A stretch of 54,334 nt of DNA from Nocardioidaceae bacterium (GTDB taxonomy: Bacteria; Actinomycetota; Actinomycetes; Propionibacteriales; Nocardioidaceae): positions 1 to 54,334 of the forward strand of contig JACCXZ010000066.1 of the NCBI GenBank assembly GCA_013696745.1, given 5' to 3'. Positions 44,346-53,337 of this stretch are shown here, one piece after another; the first letter of the stretch is position 1; each line of letters begins with the position of its first letter. The notes under the pieces were generated by a model, which made no database searches, was not told the DNA's origin, and saw nothing but the letters and a program-made list of their open reading frames with translations. Position numbers and translations under genes: made by a program.

Positions 44346-44783
44346 TCATCCCCTCAGGAGGCTCGCCGACAGCGTGATCGGAGTGGCCGATAGTGCCTTG
44401 CTCACGGGGCAGGTCTTCTCCGCGATGGCAGCCAGCTTCTGAAACTTGTCGTCGTCGAGGCCGTCGACCCGCGCCCGCAGGCGCAACTCGATCCGGCTCA
44501 CGGCGTGGCCGTCGGGCCTCTTACGGGTGCTCACCGTGGCCGACACCTCTGTCGACTCTGCCACCAGGTCGTGCTCGCCGAGCACGGCTGCGAAGTTCAT
44601 CGCCAGGCAGGTGCTGTGCGCGGCTGCGAGAAGCTCCTCGGGATTGGTCTGGCCGGTGGTCTCCCCTGTGCGTGCCGACAGCGACAGGGTGAACGAGCCG
44701 GCACCGGAGGTGTCCAGCGACAGCTTCCCCTGGCCTCCGGCGCTGTCACCGGTCCATTGGGTGCTCGCCGTGTTGTCAGTCAT
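44346..44783 (-). CDS. OsmC-family peroxiredoxin
   Basis: The 145-residue protein has the OsmC layout with both redox-active cysteines: the first in LLAAAHSTCLAMNFAAVLGE near residue 59, the second in AEKTCPVSKALSA near 125. NPEELLAAAHS is the family hallmark. It detoxifies organic hydroperoxides using lipoylated partner proteins in characterised members. GAGGAG precedes the ATG. It lies 24 bp after the PGPGW gene on the same strand. Confidence 0.93.
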   Translation of the reverse strand: MTDNTASTQWTGDSAGGQGKLSLDTSGAGSFTLSLSARTGETTGQTNPEELLAAAHSTCLAMNFAAVLGEHDLVAESTEVSATVSTRKRPDGHAVSRIELRLRARVDGLDDDKFQKLAAIAEKTCPVSKALSATPITLSASLLRG

Positions 44784-44807
44784 GGGTGCTCCTCGCCTCG
44801 TCGGTCA

Positions 44808-45272
44808 TCAGGTCTCGGTGCCGTACTCGGTGGCCTGCTGACGGGCCCGCTGCTCGCTGTGGCCGCGGAACCGTCGGACGCTGTAGACCACGAGCCCGAG
44901 CGCCACCAGGCTGGAGGCGACAAGGCTGGTGCCCGTGCCGATCCCGCCGAACGGGAGTTCGGGACCGATGATCCAGATCTCGGGGATCTCGGGGTCGACC
45001 ATCCAGAAGGCACCGATCCCCATCGGGACCAGGGCACTGAGTGTGCTGCCCGCGACGCGCGGCCATGTCTTCACCCCACTGGCAGCCACCTCGAAGGCTT
45101 TCACCTTCACCGGCTCGACGCAGCGCTCGGCCCACTCGTACTCCTGACTCAGGATGACGAGGCCCGCGACCATGAGCAGCAGGCCGGGTCCCGGCAGGAT
45201 CAGGGCCGCGATGCCGACGAGCAGCACCACCCAACCCAGCACCGTGACCCAGGTCTTCCTCAGGCCCGCCAT
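44808..45272 (-). CDS. PGPGW-type membrane protein (TIGR02611-like)
   Basis: The 154-residue protein has paired hydrophobic segments (about 10-40 and 78-100, plus one near 115-130). Its defining motif is LILPGPGLLLMVAGLVILSQEYEWAE split across the first pair; after it comes VEPVKVKAFEVAASGVKTWP. The function of the family is unknown. ATG 45272 is preceded by GGGGTG; ATG 45284 is an alternative. Probably co-transcribed with the osmC-like gene. Confidence 0.82.
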   Translation of the reverse strand: MAGLRKTWVTVLGWVVLLVGIAALILPGPGLLLMVAGLVILSQEYEWAERCVEPVKVKAFEVAASGVKTWPRVAGSTLSALVPMGIGAFWMVDPEIPEIWIIGPELPFGGIGTGTSLVASSLVALGLVVYSVRRFRGHSEQRARQQATEYGTET

Positions 45273-45365
45273 GGAGCACCCCATCGTGATGATGTCGGCG
45301 CGCCCACCGCGACCGACGCGCACCAGCATGCCAGCAGGGGGGTCACACTGCCCCCGGCGTCGGCG

Positions 45366-47711
45366 TCACGACGGTGTCACATGGAGCTGCGCCTGCTGGT
45401 CCTGGATGGCCCGGATGACGTCGGCCAGCGGGGCGGGGCGGGCCAGCAGGTGTCCCTGCAGCGAGACGTTGTCCAGACTGCGCAGGTTCCGTAGCAGGGT
45501 GGCCTGCTGCGACTCGCGCTCGATGCCCTCGATCACGACGGACAACCCGAGGGCACGGCCCATGTCGATCATCGACGACAGCAGGCTCATGGCCCGGGGA
45601 TCACGGTCGATGTCAGCCGAGAACACCCGGTCGGTCTTGAGCACGTGCACCGCCAGCTGGCGCAGCGACTCAATCGAGGAGAAGCCGATCCCGAAGTCGT
45701 CCAAGGCCAGGCGCACTCCACTGCGTTCCAGCGCCGCCAACACCGACCGGACCTCCTCGTCATCACCCACGAGGTGGCGTTCGGTGATCTCGAGCACCAG
45801 GTCCAGCGTCCCGAGCGCCCGGTTGACTCGGCTGACCGTCGCGGCGAAGTCCGACGACCGCAGCTGGTGCGCCGAGACGTTGACGCTGACCGTCAGGTTC
45901 GAGATGCCGCCGTCGAGCAGCGCCGCGGAGTCCTCGGCCACCATCGTGAGCACGGCATCCCCGAGCAGGTTGATCAGGCCGGCGCCCTCGGCGAGACGGA
46001 TGAACTCCTCGGGAGGCATCTCCCGACCTCGCGGTGCCCACCGTGCGAGTGCCTCGACCCCGACGATCATGCCGGTGGCCAGGTTGACCACCGGCTGGTA
46101 GACCAGCCGCAGCTCGCGATCGGTGATGGCCACCCGCAATGTCTCGGTCAGCTCCAGAGCGCGAACCCGGGTACGACCGAGCGACGGGTGGTAGAGCGAG
46201 AACCGGTCCTTGCCGAGACGCTTGGCCTCGTACATGGCGATGTCCGCGTTGCGTACGAGGTGGTCGCTCGTGTGGTCGCCGCGTGACGTCGCCGCGCCGA
46301 CACTGGTGGTGATGTTGACGTAACGGCCGCTGTACTCGAAGCGCTGCTGCACGGCGTGCAGAACCCGCTGCGCGCAGGCGTGGACTTGCTCGTCATTCAT
46401 CCCTTGCACCAGGATCGCGAACTCGTCCCCGCCGAGGCGAGCCACTACCGCTTGCCCGCCCACGGCGTGGCATAGCCGACGGGCGACGTCGACGAGCAGC
46501 TCGTCGCCAGCCGGGTGGCCGAACCAGTCGTTCACCGTCTTGAACCCGTCGAGGTCGCAGAAGAGCACCGCCACCTGGTCGCCACTGCTGCGGACCGACT
46601 CCAAGGCGTCTTCGACGGCGCCCACGAACACGTTGCGGTTGGGGAGGTCGGTGAGAGCGTCCCGCCCGGCCTGCAGCCTCAGGGCGCGGGTCAGCGCCAG
46701 CCGAGCCAGGCCCTCCTCGGCGAACGAACCGATCATTGTGAGGGCGTTGCGGTCCGACAGCGGCGCGGTCGCGCCCCGGATCCTGAGCTGGTCGGCTACC
46801 AGCCACCACACCCGCTCACCGTCCCGGATGCGTGTGCCGATCTGGTCCGGGCCAGGTCGCGCGTCCCGTAGTCCGGCCTTCGGCGACTGCATGAGCAGCT
46901 GGACCTGTTCGTCGACGGCCGACAGGACCGCAGTCGGATTGTCCGCGCTCTGCACAGCGCTGGACGTCTCCAGCAACACCCGCATGCGCCGGGCGGTCTC
47001 GCGTTCACGTGAGACCCCGTTGCTGGCCACCAGCAGGGTCAGCACCGGCACGACCAGGAGCGCCATGGTCCAGGGCGGCAGCACCCGGTCCACCAGTGAC
47101 GTCAAGTACCCGAGGGAGCAGACACCCAGGAAGCCGAGGAAGGCCACGACCACGTCGGCGTGTGGAGCTGCGGTGCTCGAGTCACGCCTGCCGCTCTCGA
47201 GCGTCAAGGACACCTCGGTGACCACCAGGTCCACCACGAAGTAGAGAGCGCAGCCCGCGATCACCGCCACGAGCTCCTGGGGCACCATCCCCTCGTCGTC
47301 ACCGACCGCGTGCACCAGGGTGATGGCGGCTGCACCGGCAAGCAGCATGACCCCGCCGTTGAAGAGGCGGTTGGCGCGCGACGTCGCCACGAACGCGGCC
47401 ACTACCGCCGCACTCCCCCAGACGGTGAACGCAGCCAGAGGTGGGAGGACCACGACCAGATAGGCCAGCACGCAGGGTTCCAGGCCGATGGTCAGCGCAC
47501 CCCTCCCGCGGGACACCGAGATGGGATACCGCGCGATGAGGGCGACGAGTGGCACGACCACGAAGTACACCCAGGGAATCGGTGTTCCGGTGGCGACGAA
47601 GGCGACGGCCGCCGCCACGGCGGTGGAGCCGCCAACGATCGCCACCGCCTGGTCGAACACCCGACTGCTCCACGGACGGCCAGCAGCGACGGGCCGCGAC
47701 GCTTCGGTCAT
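45366..47711 (-). CDS. Membrane GGDEF-EAL cyclic-di-GMP enzyme
   Basis: The 781-residue protein has a multi-helix membrane sensor (about 15-230), a GAF-like linker (about 240-345), a GGDEF domain (about 355-515, CDLDGFKTVNDWFGHPAGDE, RLGGDEFAIL) and an EAL domain (about 530-775). The EAL catalytic set is present: EALARW, NVSAHQL, ITERHL, LDDFGIGFSS, LKTD and IEGIERE. Both activities look intact by motif. An RxxD inhibitory site before GGDEF is not apparent. ATG 47711 is preceded by GAGGTAAG. The membrane part is similar to that of the PP2C regulator. Confidence 0.92.
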   Translation of the reverse strand: MTEASRPVAAGRPWSSRVFDQAVAIVGGSTAVAAAVAFVATGTPIPWVYFVVVPLVALIARYPISVSRGRGALTIGLEPCVLAYLVVVLPPLAAFTVWGSAAVVAAFVATSRANRLFNGGVMLLAGAAAITLVHAVGDDEGMVPQELVAVIAGCALYFVVDLVVTEVSLTLESGRRDSSTAAPHADVVVAFLGFLGVCSLGYLTSLVDRVLPPWTMALLVVPVLTLLVASNGVSRERETARRMRVLLETSSAVQSADNPTAVLSAVDEQVQLLMQSPKAGLRDARPGPDQIGTRIRDGERVWWLVADQLRIRGATAPLSDRNALTMIGSFAEEGLARLALTRALRLQAGRDALTDLPNRNVFVGAVEDALESVRSSGDQVAVLFCDLDGFKTVNDWFGHPAGDELLVDVARRLCHAVGGQAVVARLGGDEFAILVQGMNDEQVHACAQRVLHAVQQRFEYSGRYVNITTSVGAATSRGDHTSDHLVRNADIAMYEAKRLGKDRFSLYHPSLGRTRVRALELTETLRVAITDRELRLVYQPVVNLATGMIVGVEALARWAPRGREMPPEEFIRLAEGAGLINLLGDAVLTMVAEDSAALLDGGISNLTVSVNVSAHQLRSSDFAATVSRVNRALGTLDLVLEITERHLVGDDEEVRSVLAALERSGVRLALDDFGIGFSSIESLRQLAVHVLKTDRVFSADIDRDPRAMSLLSSMIDMGRALGLSVVIEGIERESQQATLLRNLRSLDNVSLQGHLLARPAPLADVIRAIQDQQAQLHVTPS

Positions 47712-48022
47712 GCTTACCTCTTCCCCAGGTGTCCACCAGTGGAACCATGCTCTGCGCAGGTACCCGCAGCGTGACACGTCCGGTGACGCGGCGGCACGGA
47801 TTGCGGACAGCCGCGGTCGGGATTGGCAGCGCTGCGGCCGATGCGCCGTCATGCCGGACGGCTCACGCCGTACGGACGAGCGGGCGACACCAACATGCCG
47901 ACGGCCTGCTCCACCGAACGGATGATCCTGGCCGATGACTACGTCTAGTAGTTGCGCAATGACTGTGTGTGAGTGAGTGTGAAATATGCCGGACTTTCCG
48001 GTACTGGCAGCAAGGACACTGC
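47712..48022. other. 311-bp gene-free region between divergent genes
   Basis: It holds the upstream regions of the GGDEF-EAL gene (minus) and the DUF1800 gene (plus). The only structure seen is a short palindrome, TCCAC-CA-GTGGA (47732-47743), just before the GGDEF-EAL ribosome binding site, and a GT-rich stretch (about 47960-47990) before DUF1800. I see no convincing promoter hexamers, riboswitch or small gene. Confidence 0.6.
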
Positions 48023-49534
48023 ATGAACTCGAGCACCCGCAATTCGGCGACGCTCACACCCACCGCATCCGCCCCTGACACCCAGGGTGTCACGCACCGC
48101 GGAGTCGCGACGGCGAACCGCACCGATCGTCATCTGCTCAACCGCTTCTCCTACGGGGTCACGCCTGCCCTGGTGGCGCAGACGAAGTCCCTGGGTGGGA
48201 GCCGGGCGTGGTTCAACCAGCAGGTCCGGGACCCGGCACGAATCGAGGACGACTTCGTCGCCGGCCTGCGTGCCTGGTTCCCGAGGACGCGCTACAGCCC
48301 GGAGCAGCTGTGGAAGCGGCACGGCGACGGGGTCTACGCCGGCCATGAGGTGATGTGGGACCTGCAACGCTGGACGCTGCTGCGCCGCACCTACAGCCGG
48401 CGCCAGGTGCTCGAGGTGATGACCGACTTCTGGTCCAACTTCCTGCACGTCTCCGCACCGCACGACAAGGCCTGGCCGCACCGCTGGGAGTACGACGCGG
48501 TCATCCGTCGGCACGCCCTGGGGCGCTTCGACAACCTGTTGGTCGCCGCGATCACGCACCCGGCCATGGGGTGCTACCTGGACAACGGCCGCTCGACCAA
48601 GGACAACCCGAACGAGAACCTTGGTCGCGAGCTGCTCGAGCTGCACACGGTCGGCATCGGCGAGCACTATGACGAGAAGGACGTGCTCAACTCCGCGCTG
48701 ATGCTCACCGGCTACCGGGTCGACATCCGCCGGACGTACGCGGCCTCCTACGCCCCCGGGGACCACCACACCGGCCCGCTGCGGATCATGGACTTCCAGC
48801 ACGCCAACGGCTCCGCCGACGGCCGGCCGGCGACGCAGGCGTACCTGCGCCACCTCGCCCGGCACCCGCTCACCGCCGTGCGGCTCGCCCGGCGACTGTG
48901 CCAGCAGTTCGTCCGCGATGACCCCTCCGACGCGCTGGTGGGTCACGTGGCCGCCGCGTACCGCTCGTCCGGCACCGACATCAGGACCACGCTGCGCGCC
49001 CTGCTCGCGCACCCCGAGTTCGGCGCGTCGGTCGACATGAAGGTACGCACCCCCTGCGAGGACGCGATCGCGACGTACCGGGTGCTCGGGGTCAAGGCAC
49101 TGCGGCCGACCACCGACCAGAGCTTCGCCAACATGATCACCTTCCAGGCCCACTCGATGGGCCAGCGGCCGTTCGACTGGCCACGCCCGGACGGCTTCCC
49201 ACTGGTCGGGGAGAGCTGGTCCGGGGTGAGCCGAGTGCTGAACTCCTTTCACACCCACCATCTGCAGGCCGGCGGGTTCTTCCCCAAGGGTCAGGTGCAG
49301 TACCGCAAGCCGGCGTCGTTCCTGCCCCGCCTGCCGGCGAAGCTCGGGGCGGTCGTCGACCACGTCGCCCGGCAGCTGCTCGGGCGTCCTGCGTCGGCGA
49401 ATCAGAAGGCTGCGGTCTCCATCCGGCTCGGGCTGGCCGTCACCGAGCCCCTCACAGCCGAGCGGCTGCCGGACTTCAAAGTGATCCGGATGCTCGACAC
49501 CCTGCTCAACACACCGACGCACATGTCCCGATGA
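48023..49534 (+). CDS. DUF1800 protein
   Basis: The 503-residue protein is a DUF1800 member: HLLNRFSYGVTPALVAQTKS near the start, VMTDFWSNFLHVSAPHDKAW near 130, then the signature NPNENLGRELLELHTVGIGE near 195, LTGYRV and a C-terminal FDWPRPDGFPLVGESWSG. Function is unproven. Members are regularly paired with DUF1501 genes, as here, and are suspected to act in export or handling of a polymer. ATG 48023 follows AAGGAC. No signal peptide is evident. Confidence 0.92.
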   Translation: MNSSTRNSATLTPTASAPDTQGVTHRGVATANRTDRHLLNRFSYGVTPALVAQTKSLGGSRAWFNQQVRDPARIEDDFVAGLRAWFPRTRYSPEQLWKRHGDGVYAGHEVMWDLQRWTLLRRTYSRRQVLEVMTDFWSNFLHVSAPHDKAWPHRWEYDAVIRRHALGRFDNLLVAAITHPAMGCYLDNGRSTKDNPNENLGRELLELHTVGIGEHYDEKDVLNSALMLTGYRVDIRRTYAASYAPGDHHTGPLRIMDFQHANGSADGRPATQAYLRHLARHPLTAVRLARRLCQQFVRDDPSDALVGHVAAAYRSSGTDIRTTLRALLAHPEFGASVDMKVRTPCEDAIATYRVLGVKALRPTTDQSFANMITFQAHSMGQRPFDWPRPDGFPLVGESWSGVSRVLNSFHTHHLQAGGFFPKGQVQYRKPASFLPRLPAKLGAVVDHVARQLLGRPASANQKAAVSIRLGLAVTEPLTAERLPDFKVIRMLDTLLNTPTHMSR

Positions 49535-49546
49535 CGAGATGACTCG

Positions 49547-50818
49547 ATGACTGCCTCTACCGCTGCTGACCCCTGCGCCTGCCCGGACTTCCACTCCAGC
49601 CGACGCCGGTTCCTCGCCGGCCTGGGTGCCGTCGCCGGCGGCGCCATGGTCACCGGCATGGTCGGCGACGCCTTCTCTCAGGTGGCGTTCGGTGCGACGT
49701 CGGCCAACCCCAACGTCTTGGTGGTGCTGAGCCTGCGCGGCGGCGCCGACGGTCTGTCGCTGGTCGTCCCGCACGGCGACCCCGGCTACTACGCGCGCCG
49801 CAGGTCCATCGCGATCCCGAAGGCCCGGCTGATCGCCAAGGACGGCATGTTCGGCCTGCACCCGTACTTCAAGCCGCTGGAGCCGCTGTGGAACGCCGGC
49901 ACGATGGCGGCGGTCAATGCCGTCGGGATGCCCACCCCCAACCGCAGCCACTTCTCGGCGATGGAGGTGGTCGAGGACGCCGACCCCGGCTCGCAGGAGC
50001 GCCGCGGTTGGATCAACCGGATGGTCGGACTGTCCGGCTCCACGTTGCCCCAGCAGGCCGTGCAGATGGGCGGGTCGCTCGTCCCGACCTCGCTGTACGG
50101 GTCAACACCGGTCCTCGGCCTCCGGGACCTGACCGACCTGCGGCTGCCGGGCAGCCCGAACGAGGTGGCCGCCAACCGGCAGGCACTGAACCGGGTCTGG
50201 GGAAGCGCACCCGGGTCCCTGGCGCAGGGCGCCCGCGCCGCGCTGAAGGTCACGCGTGACCTCAAGGTGCTGGCAAGCACCGTAGCCCGACCCCACAACG
50301 ATGCCCGCTACCCCACGGGCGACCTCGGCGACGCCCTGTCCGACGCCGCGACGATGATCCGCGCCCAGGTCGGTGTCCAGGTCATCACGATCGACTACGG
50401 CTCGTGGGACATGCACACCGACATGGGTACCCTCGACCACGGACCGATGCAGAAAATGGTCACCGAGCTGGGCTCGGCGCTCGCGGCCTTCTTCACCGAC
50501 CTCGGCACCCTGGGGGACACCGTCACGCTGGCGACGGTCAGCGAGTTCGGTCGGCGGGTCGAGGAGAACGGCGACCGAGGCCTGGACCACGGGTACGGCA
50601 GTTGCATGCTGCTGCTCGGCGGGGGCGTGAAGGGTGGGCAGTACCACGGCAAGTGGCCCGGCCTGGGCGCAGGGAACCTCGTCGAGGGCGATCTGGCGGT
50701 CAACTGGGACCACCGCAGTGTCTTCGCCGACATCCTCCGCAGCCGGATGCCCACGGTCAGCGTCCCCGGTGTCTTCCCGGGCTTCACCCCCGAGCTCGTC
50801 GGTGCGATGCGCTCCTGA
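49547..50818 (+). CDS. DUF1501 protein with Tat signal
   Basis: The 423-residue protein begins with a twin-arginine signal (HSSRRRFLAGLGAVAGGAMV, about residues 16-50), so it is exported folded. The DUF1501 body follows: VLVVLSLRGGADGLSLVVPH, NAVGMPTPNRSHFSAMEVVE, and the C-terminal TVSEFGRRVEENGDRGLDHG with LLLGGGVKGGQYHGKWPGL. The fold is related to alkaline phosphatase/sulfatase proteins, but the activity is unknown. It starts 12 nt after the DUF1800 stop; the two form an operon. Confidence 0.93.
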   Translation: MTASTAADPCACPDFHSSRRRFLAGLGAVAGGAMVTGMVGDAFSQVAFGATSANPNVLVVLSLRGGADGLSLVVPHGDPGYYARRRSIAIPKARLIAKDGMFGLHPYFKPLEPLWNAGTMAAVNAVGMPTPNRSHFSAMEVVEDADPGSQERRGWINRMVGLSGSTLPQQAVQMGGSLVPTSLYGSTPVLGLRDLTDLRLPGSPNEVAANRQALNRVWGSAPGSLAQGARAALKVTRDLKVLASTVARPHNDARYPTGDLGDALSDAATMIRAQVGVQVITIDYGSWDMHTDMGTLDHGPMQKMVTELGSALAAFFTDLGTLGDTVTLATVSEFGRRVEENGDRGLDHGYGSCMLLLGGGVKGGQYHGKWPGLGAGNLVEGDLAVNWDHRSVFADILRSRMPTVSVPGVFPGFTPELVGAMRS

Positions 50819-50869
50819 CCCAGGTTTCCCAGGGTCCCCTGGTAGACCTCACTGACCACGGGTTGCGTC

Positions 50870-50901
50870 CCATGGGCAGTGACAAGGTGCCATGGGGAGT
50901 G
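50870..50901. repeat. CCATGGG(C/G)AGTG direct repeat, 20-bp period
   Basis: CCATGGGCAGTG (50870-50881) and CCATGGGGAGTG (50890-50901) lie 20 bp apart in the gap between converging DUF1501 and ptsI. Layout and location echo the 22-bp-period arrays elsewhere in the window, with another sequence. A small CCAGGG-TC-CCCTGG hairpin (about 50829-50842) precedes it. Confidence 0.6.
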
Positions 50902-50939
50902 CCCCGTTCTCGGCCGGCCGGGTGGCACCCGGGCCGGTT

Positions 50940-50963
50940 CAGCGCGCCCTGGGGCGTGCGCTG
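50940..50963 (-). terminator. Hairpin at the ptsI 3' end
   Basis: CAGCGC-GCCC..GGGC-GT-GCGCTG forms a GC-rich stem of about ten pairs with a 2-nt bulge, abutting the ptsI stop. It has the shape of a factor-independent terminator without a U-run. Confidence 0.5.
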
Positions 50964-52661
50964 TCAGAGCAGCACAGCGCGTGCCGCCTCGCGCGCGTCC
51001 CCAGGGTGGTCAGTGGCGAGCACCGCTGCCGCTGCCTCCTCACACTGCGCCTGGTCCACCTGTGACAACTGCGCACCGACCGCCGGGGCAGCCGTGCTCG
51101 CCATCGACAAGGAGGTGACACCGAGGCCGATCAGCACACACCCCAGCAACGGGTCGGCGGCGGCCTCACCGCAGGCGCCGACGGGCTTGCCGGCGGCGAG
51201 GCCGGCCGCAGCTGTCATGGCGACGAGCTGCAGCAGGGCCGGCTGCCACGGGTCGGTCAGGTCCGACAGAGCCGGGACCATCCGGTCGGCTGCCAACGCG
51301 TACTGCGCCAGGTCGTTGGTGCCCAGGGACAGGAAGTCGACGTGGCGCATCAGACCCGATGCCTGCAACGCAGCCGACGGCACCTCGATCATGGCGCCGG
51401 CCAGCAGACCCCGGTCGCGGACCAGCGCACCGAATGCCGCTGCCTCCGCCACGGTCGACACCATCGGTGCCATGACCCAGACCTGCCCGCCCGCGGCCTG
51501 CTCGGCTGCCAAAGCGATGGCGTCCAGCTGCCGCTCCAGCATGCCGGGATGCTGGCGGGCGATCCGGATGCCACGCATTCCCAGCGCTGGGTTCGTCTCA
51601 CCCGGCGTCGTGACGAACCGCAGCGGCTTATCGGAGCCGGCATCCAGCGTGCGGACGACGACCTTGCGGCCGCCCATGGCGGCGAAGACCTCGGCGTAGG
51701 CCTCGGCCTGCCGCTCGACCGCGGGTTCGCTGTCGGCGCCCAGGAAGCACAGCTCGGTACGGAAGAGCCCGACTCCCTCGACCGGCATCGAAGCGGCTCG
51801 ACGGGCACCGGTGCCGTCCTGCACGTTGGCCAGGATCTCCACCCGGTGGCCGTCGCGCGTCGCCCCCGGTCCCCGCCACGACGCGGACGCCTGGGCCAGC
51901 GCGGCAGATCTTGCTCTGCGCTCGCGCGCCAGCTTCGGATCAGGGTCCGGCACGACGTCACCGGTGCCACCGTCCACGAGCACGGACATGCCCTCGAGCA
52001 CCCCCTCGAGCCCTGGTACGGCCACGACGCACGGGATGCCGAGCTGGCGGGCGATGATCGACGTGTGCGAGGTGGGACCGCCGAGCTCGGTGGCGATTGC
52101 CAGCACCACGGACGGATCCAGGGTGGCGGTGTCCGCGGGCGCGAGGTCGCGGGCGAGCAGCACCGAAGGCTCGGTCGGTACCGGTACGCCGGGCTCGGGC
52201 TGCCCGGTGAGCCGCGCGATGATCCGGTCCTGTACGTCGACCAGGTCGGTGACCCGCTCGGCCGTGATCCCGCCGGACGCGCGGAACATGTCACTCAGCT
52301 CAGCCACGGCATCGACCGTCGCGGCACAGATCCCGCTCCCAGCCTCGACGCGCCCGCTCACCAACGCGGCCAGTCCGCGGTCCCGGGCGAGTCCCGCAGT
52401 GGTGACGAGCACCTCCGCGGCCGCACCGGTGGTGCTGCGACTGAGCTCCACCAGGCGTACGGCGACTGCCTCGGCGGCGGAGGCGAATCCGGCCATGAGG
52501 GCCTCGGGTGCCTTACCGGGTGCGGCTTCGTCGTCGGGAATCCTCGGGACTGGACCTGGGCGTACCACCGGCCCGTGGCCGACGCCGGGCACCACAGGCG
52601 TTCCACGTAGGCCGACGCTCGTGCCCGCCGAGGCTCCGACGTCCTTCTTCGCTGTCCACAT
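50964..52661 (-). CDS. ptsI: Phosphoenolpyruvate-protein phosphotransferase (PTS enzyme I)
   Basis: The 565-residue protein passes phosphate from PEP to HPr. The N-terminal half has the phosphorylated His in LGGPTSHTSIIARQLGIP, the swivelling domain ends at LVDGGTGDVV, and the C-terminal PEP-binding barrel has EGVGLFRTELCFLGAD, VVVRTLDAGSDKPLRF, NPALGMRGIRIARQHP, FLSLGTNDLAQYALAADR and VGACGEAAADPLLGCVLIGL with the catalytic Cys. GGGAGGAT precedes ATG 52661. No ptsH or sugar-specific subunit is in the window, so it stands alone. Confidence 0.95.
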   Translation of the reverse strand: MWTAKKDVGASAGTSVGLRGTPVVPGVGHGPVVRPGPVPRIPDDEAAPGKAPEALMAGFASAAEAVAVRLVELSRSTTGAAAEVLVTTAGLARDRGLAALVSGRVEAGSGICAATVDAVAELSDMFRASGGITAERVTDLVDVQDRIIARLTGQPEPGVPVPTEPSVLLARDLAPADTATLDPSVVLAIATELGGPTSHTSIIARQLGIPCVVAVPGLEGVLEGMSVLVDGGTGDVVPDPDPKLARERRARSAALAQASASWRGPGATRDGHRVEILANVQDGTGARRAASMPVEGVGLFRTELCFLGADSEPAVERQAEAYAEVFAAMGGRKVVVRTLDAGSDKPLRFVTTPGETNPALGMRGIRIARQHPGMLERQLDAIALAAEQAAGGQVWVMAPMVSTVAEAAAFGALVRDRGLLAGAMIEVPSAALQASGLMRHVDFLSLGTNDLAQYALAADRMVPALSDLTDPWQPALLQLVAMTAAAGLAAGKPVGACGEAAADPLLGCVLIGLGVTSLSMASTAAPAVGAQLSQVDQAQCEEAAAAVLATDHPGDAREAARAVLL

Positions 52662-52678
52662 CGGATCCTCCCGTACCT

Positions 52679-52733
52679 CGTGGTGGATTCGTACCACGCC
52701 GGGCCGCGTCGGGTTGCCAGGTCGGGTTGCCAG
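52679..52733. promoter_or_regulatory. Inverted repeat and 13-bp tandem repeat upstream of ptsI
   Basis: CGTGGT-N8-ACCACG (52679-52698) lies 18 bp upstream of the ptsI start and could be an operator; the TGGT..ACCA half-sites resemble GntR-type sites, but the spacing differs from the DasR consensus. Next to it GTCGGGTTGCCAG occurs twice in tandem (52708-52720 and 52721-52733). Confidence 0.45.
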
Positions 52734-52856
52734 GTAGTGGGTCAGTTTGAGGCGCATGAACGCCGCCAGCGCGTACAGTCCGATGCGTCGGTGTCGTCGG
52801 AGTGGTTGACCTGCGCCTCTTGCAGCAGAAACCCGCGCTACGGGGGAAGTGGATAC

Positions 52857-53300
52857 ATGGCACACGGGTCCGCCCCACGCCGCCCTTGGTTGCGCGGTGG
52901 TGTCGCTGCCCTGGCGGTAGCCAGCGTCGCAGTGGTGGGTCTCGCCGCCAATGGTTGGTCGTTAGATCGAGCGTTGAACACATGCATGGGACAGGACCGG
53001 GAGGAATTAGCCGAGCTGCGGCCAGTCACGGCCAAGACGCTCCGCTCTGTCGAATATCAGTCGAGCGACTACTACGGTTGTGAGGACACGGGAAAGCCTG
53101 GTGACGCGGCAGTTATCTCGGATGTGCTGTCCTTGCGGCAGCGCAGTGCTGCTAATGAGTACCTAGTCACCGAAGGGTGGGTCAAGCAGGATTTCGTGAC
53201 CTTCCACAGCCCTAATGGCGAGTACTCGGCCCACGTCATCATGGGCAAGGAATCCGGCGTGGCCCGGCATGCTTTTATCTACTTCGGGCATGCCGGCTGA
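52857..53300 (+). CDS. Membrane-anchored protein of unknown function
   Basis: The 147-residue protein has a basic N-terminus (MAHGSAPRRPWLRG) and one hydrophobic helix (about 15-34, GVAALAVASVAVVGLAANGW). The outside domain of about 110 residues contains two cysteines (CMGQDREEL and YYGCEDTG) that could form a disulfide. No family is recognised. Codon use is less GC-biased than in the neighbouring genes (TTA, AGT, AAT and GTT codons occur), which together with the adjacent IS1-like element suggests acquired DNA. GGGGGAAG lies 10 nt before the ATG. Confidence 0.72.
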   Translation: MAHGSAPRRPWLRGGVAALAVASVAVVGLAANGWSLDRALNTCMGQDREELAELRPVTAKTLRSVEYQSSDYYGCEDTGKPGDAAVISDVLSLRQRSAANEYLVTEGWVKQDFVTFHSPNGEYSAHVIMGKESGVARHAFIYFGHAG

Positions 53301-53337
53301 GAGACGGCGACAGACGCATGCTTGAGGATGCCCGCCA

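Noticed and set aside
47863-48123. 86-residue minus-strand frame in the gap before DUF1800
   Set aside because: It overlaps the DUF1800 start, has no ribosome site, and its composition is random-looking.
47945-49951. 668-residue minus-strand open frame opposite DUF1800/DUF1501
   Set aside because: Low-complexity antisense of a confident two-gene operon.
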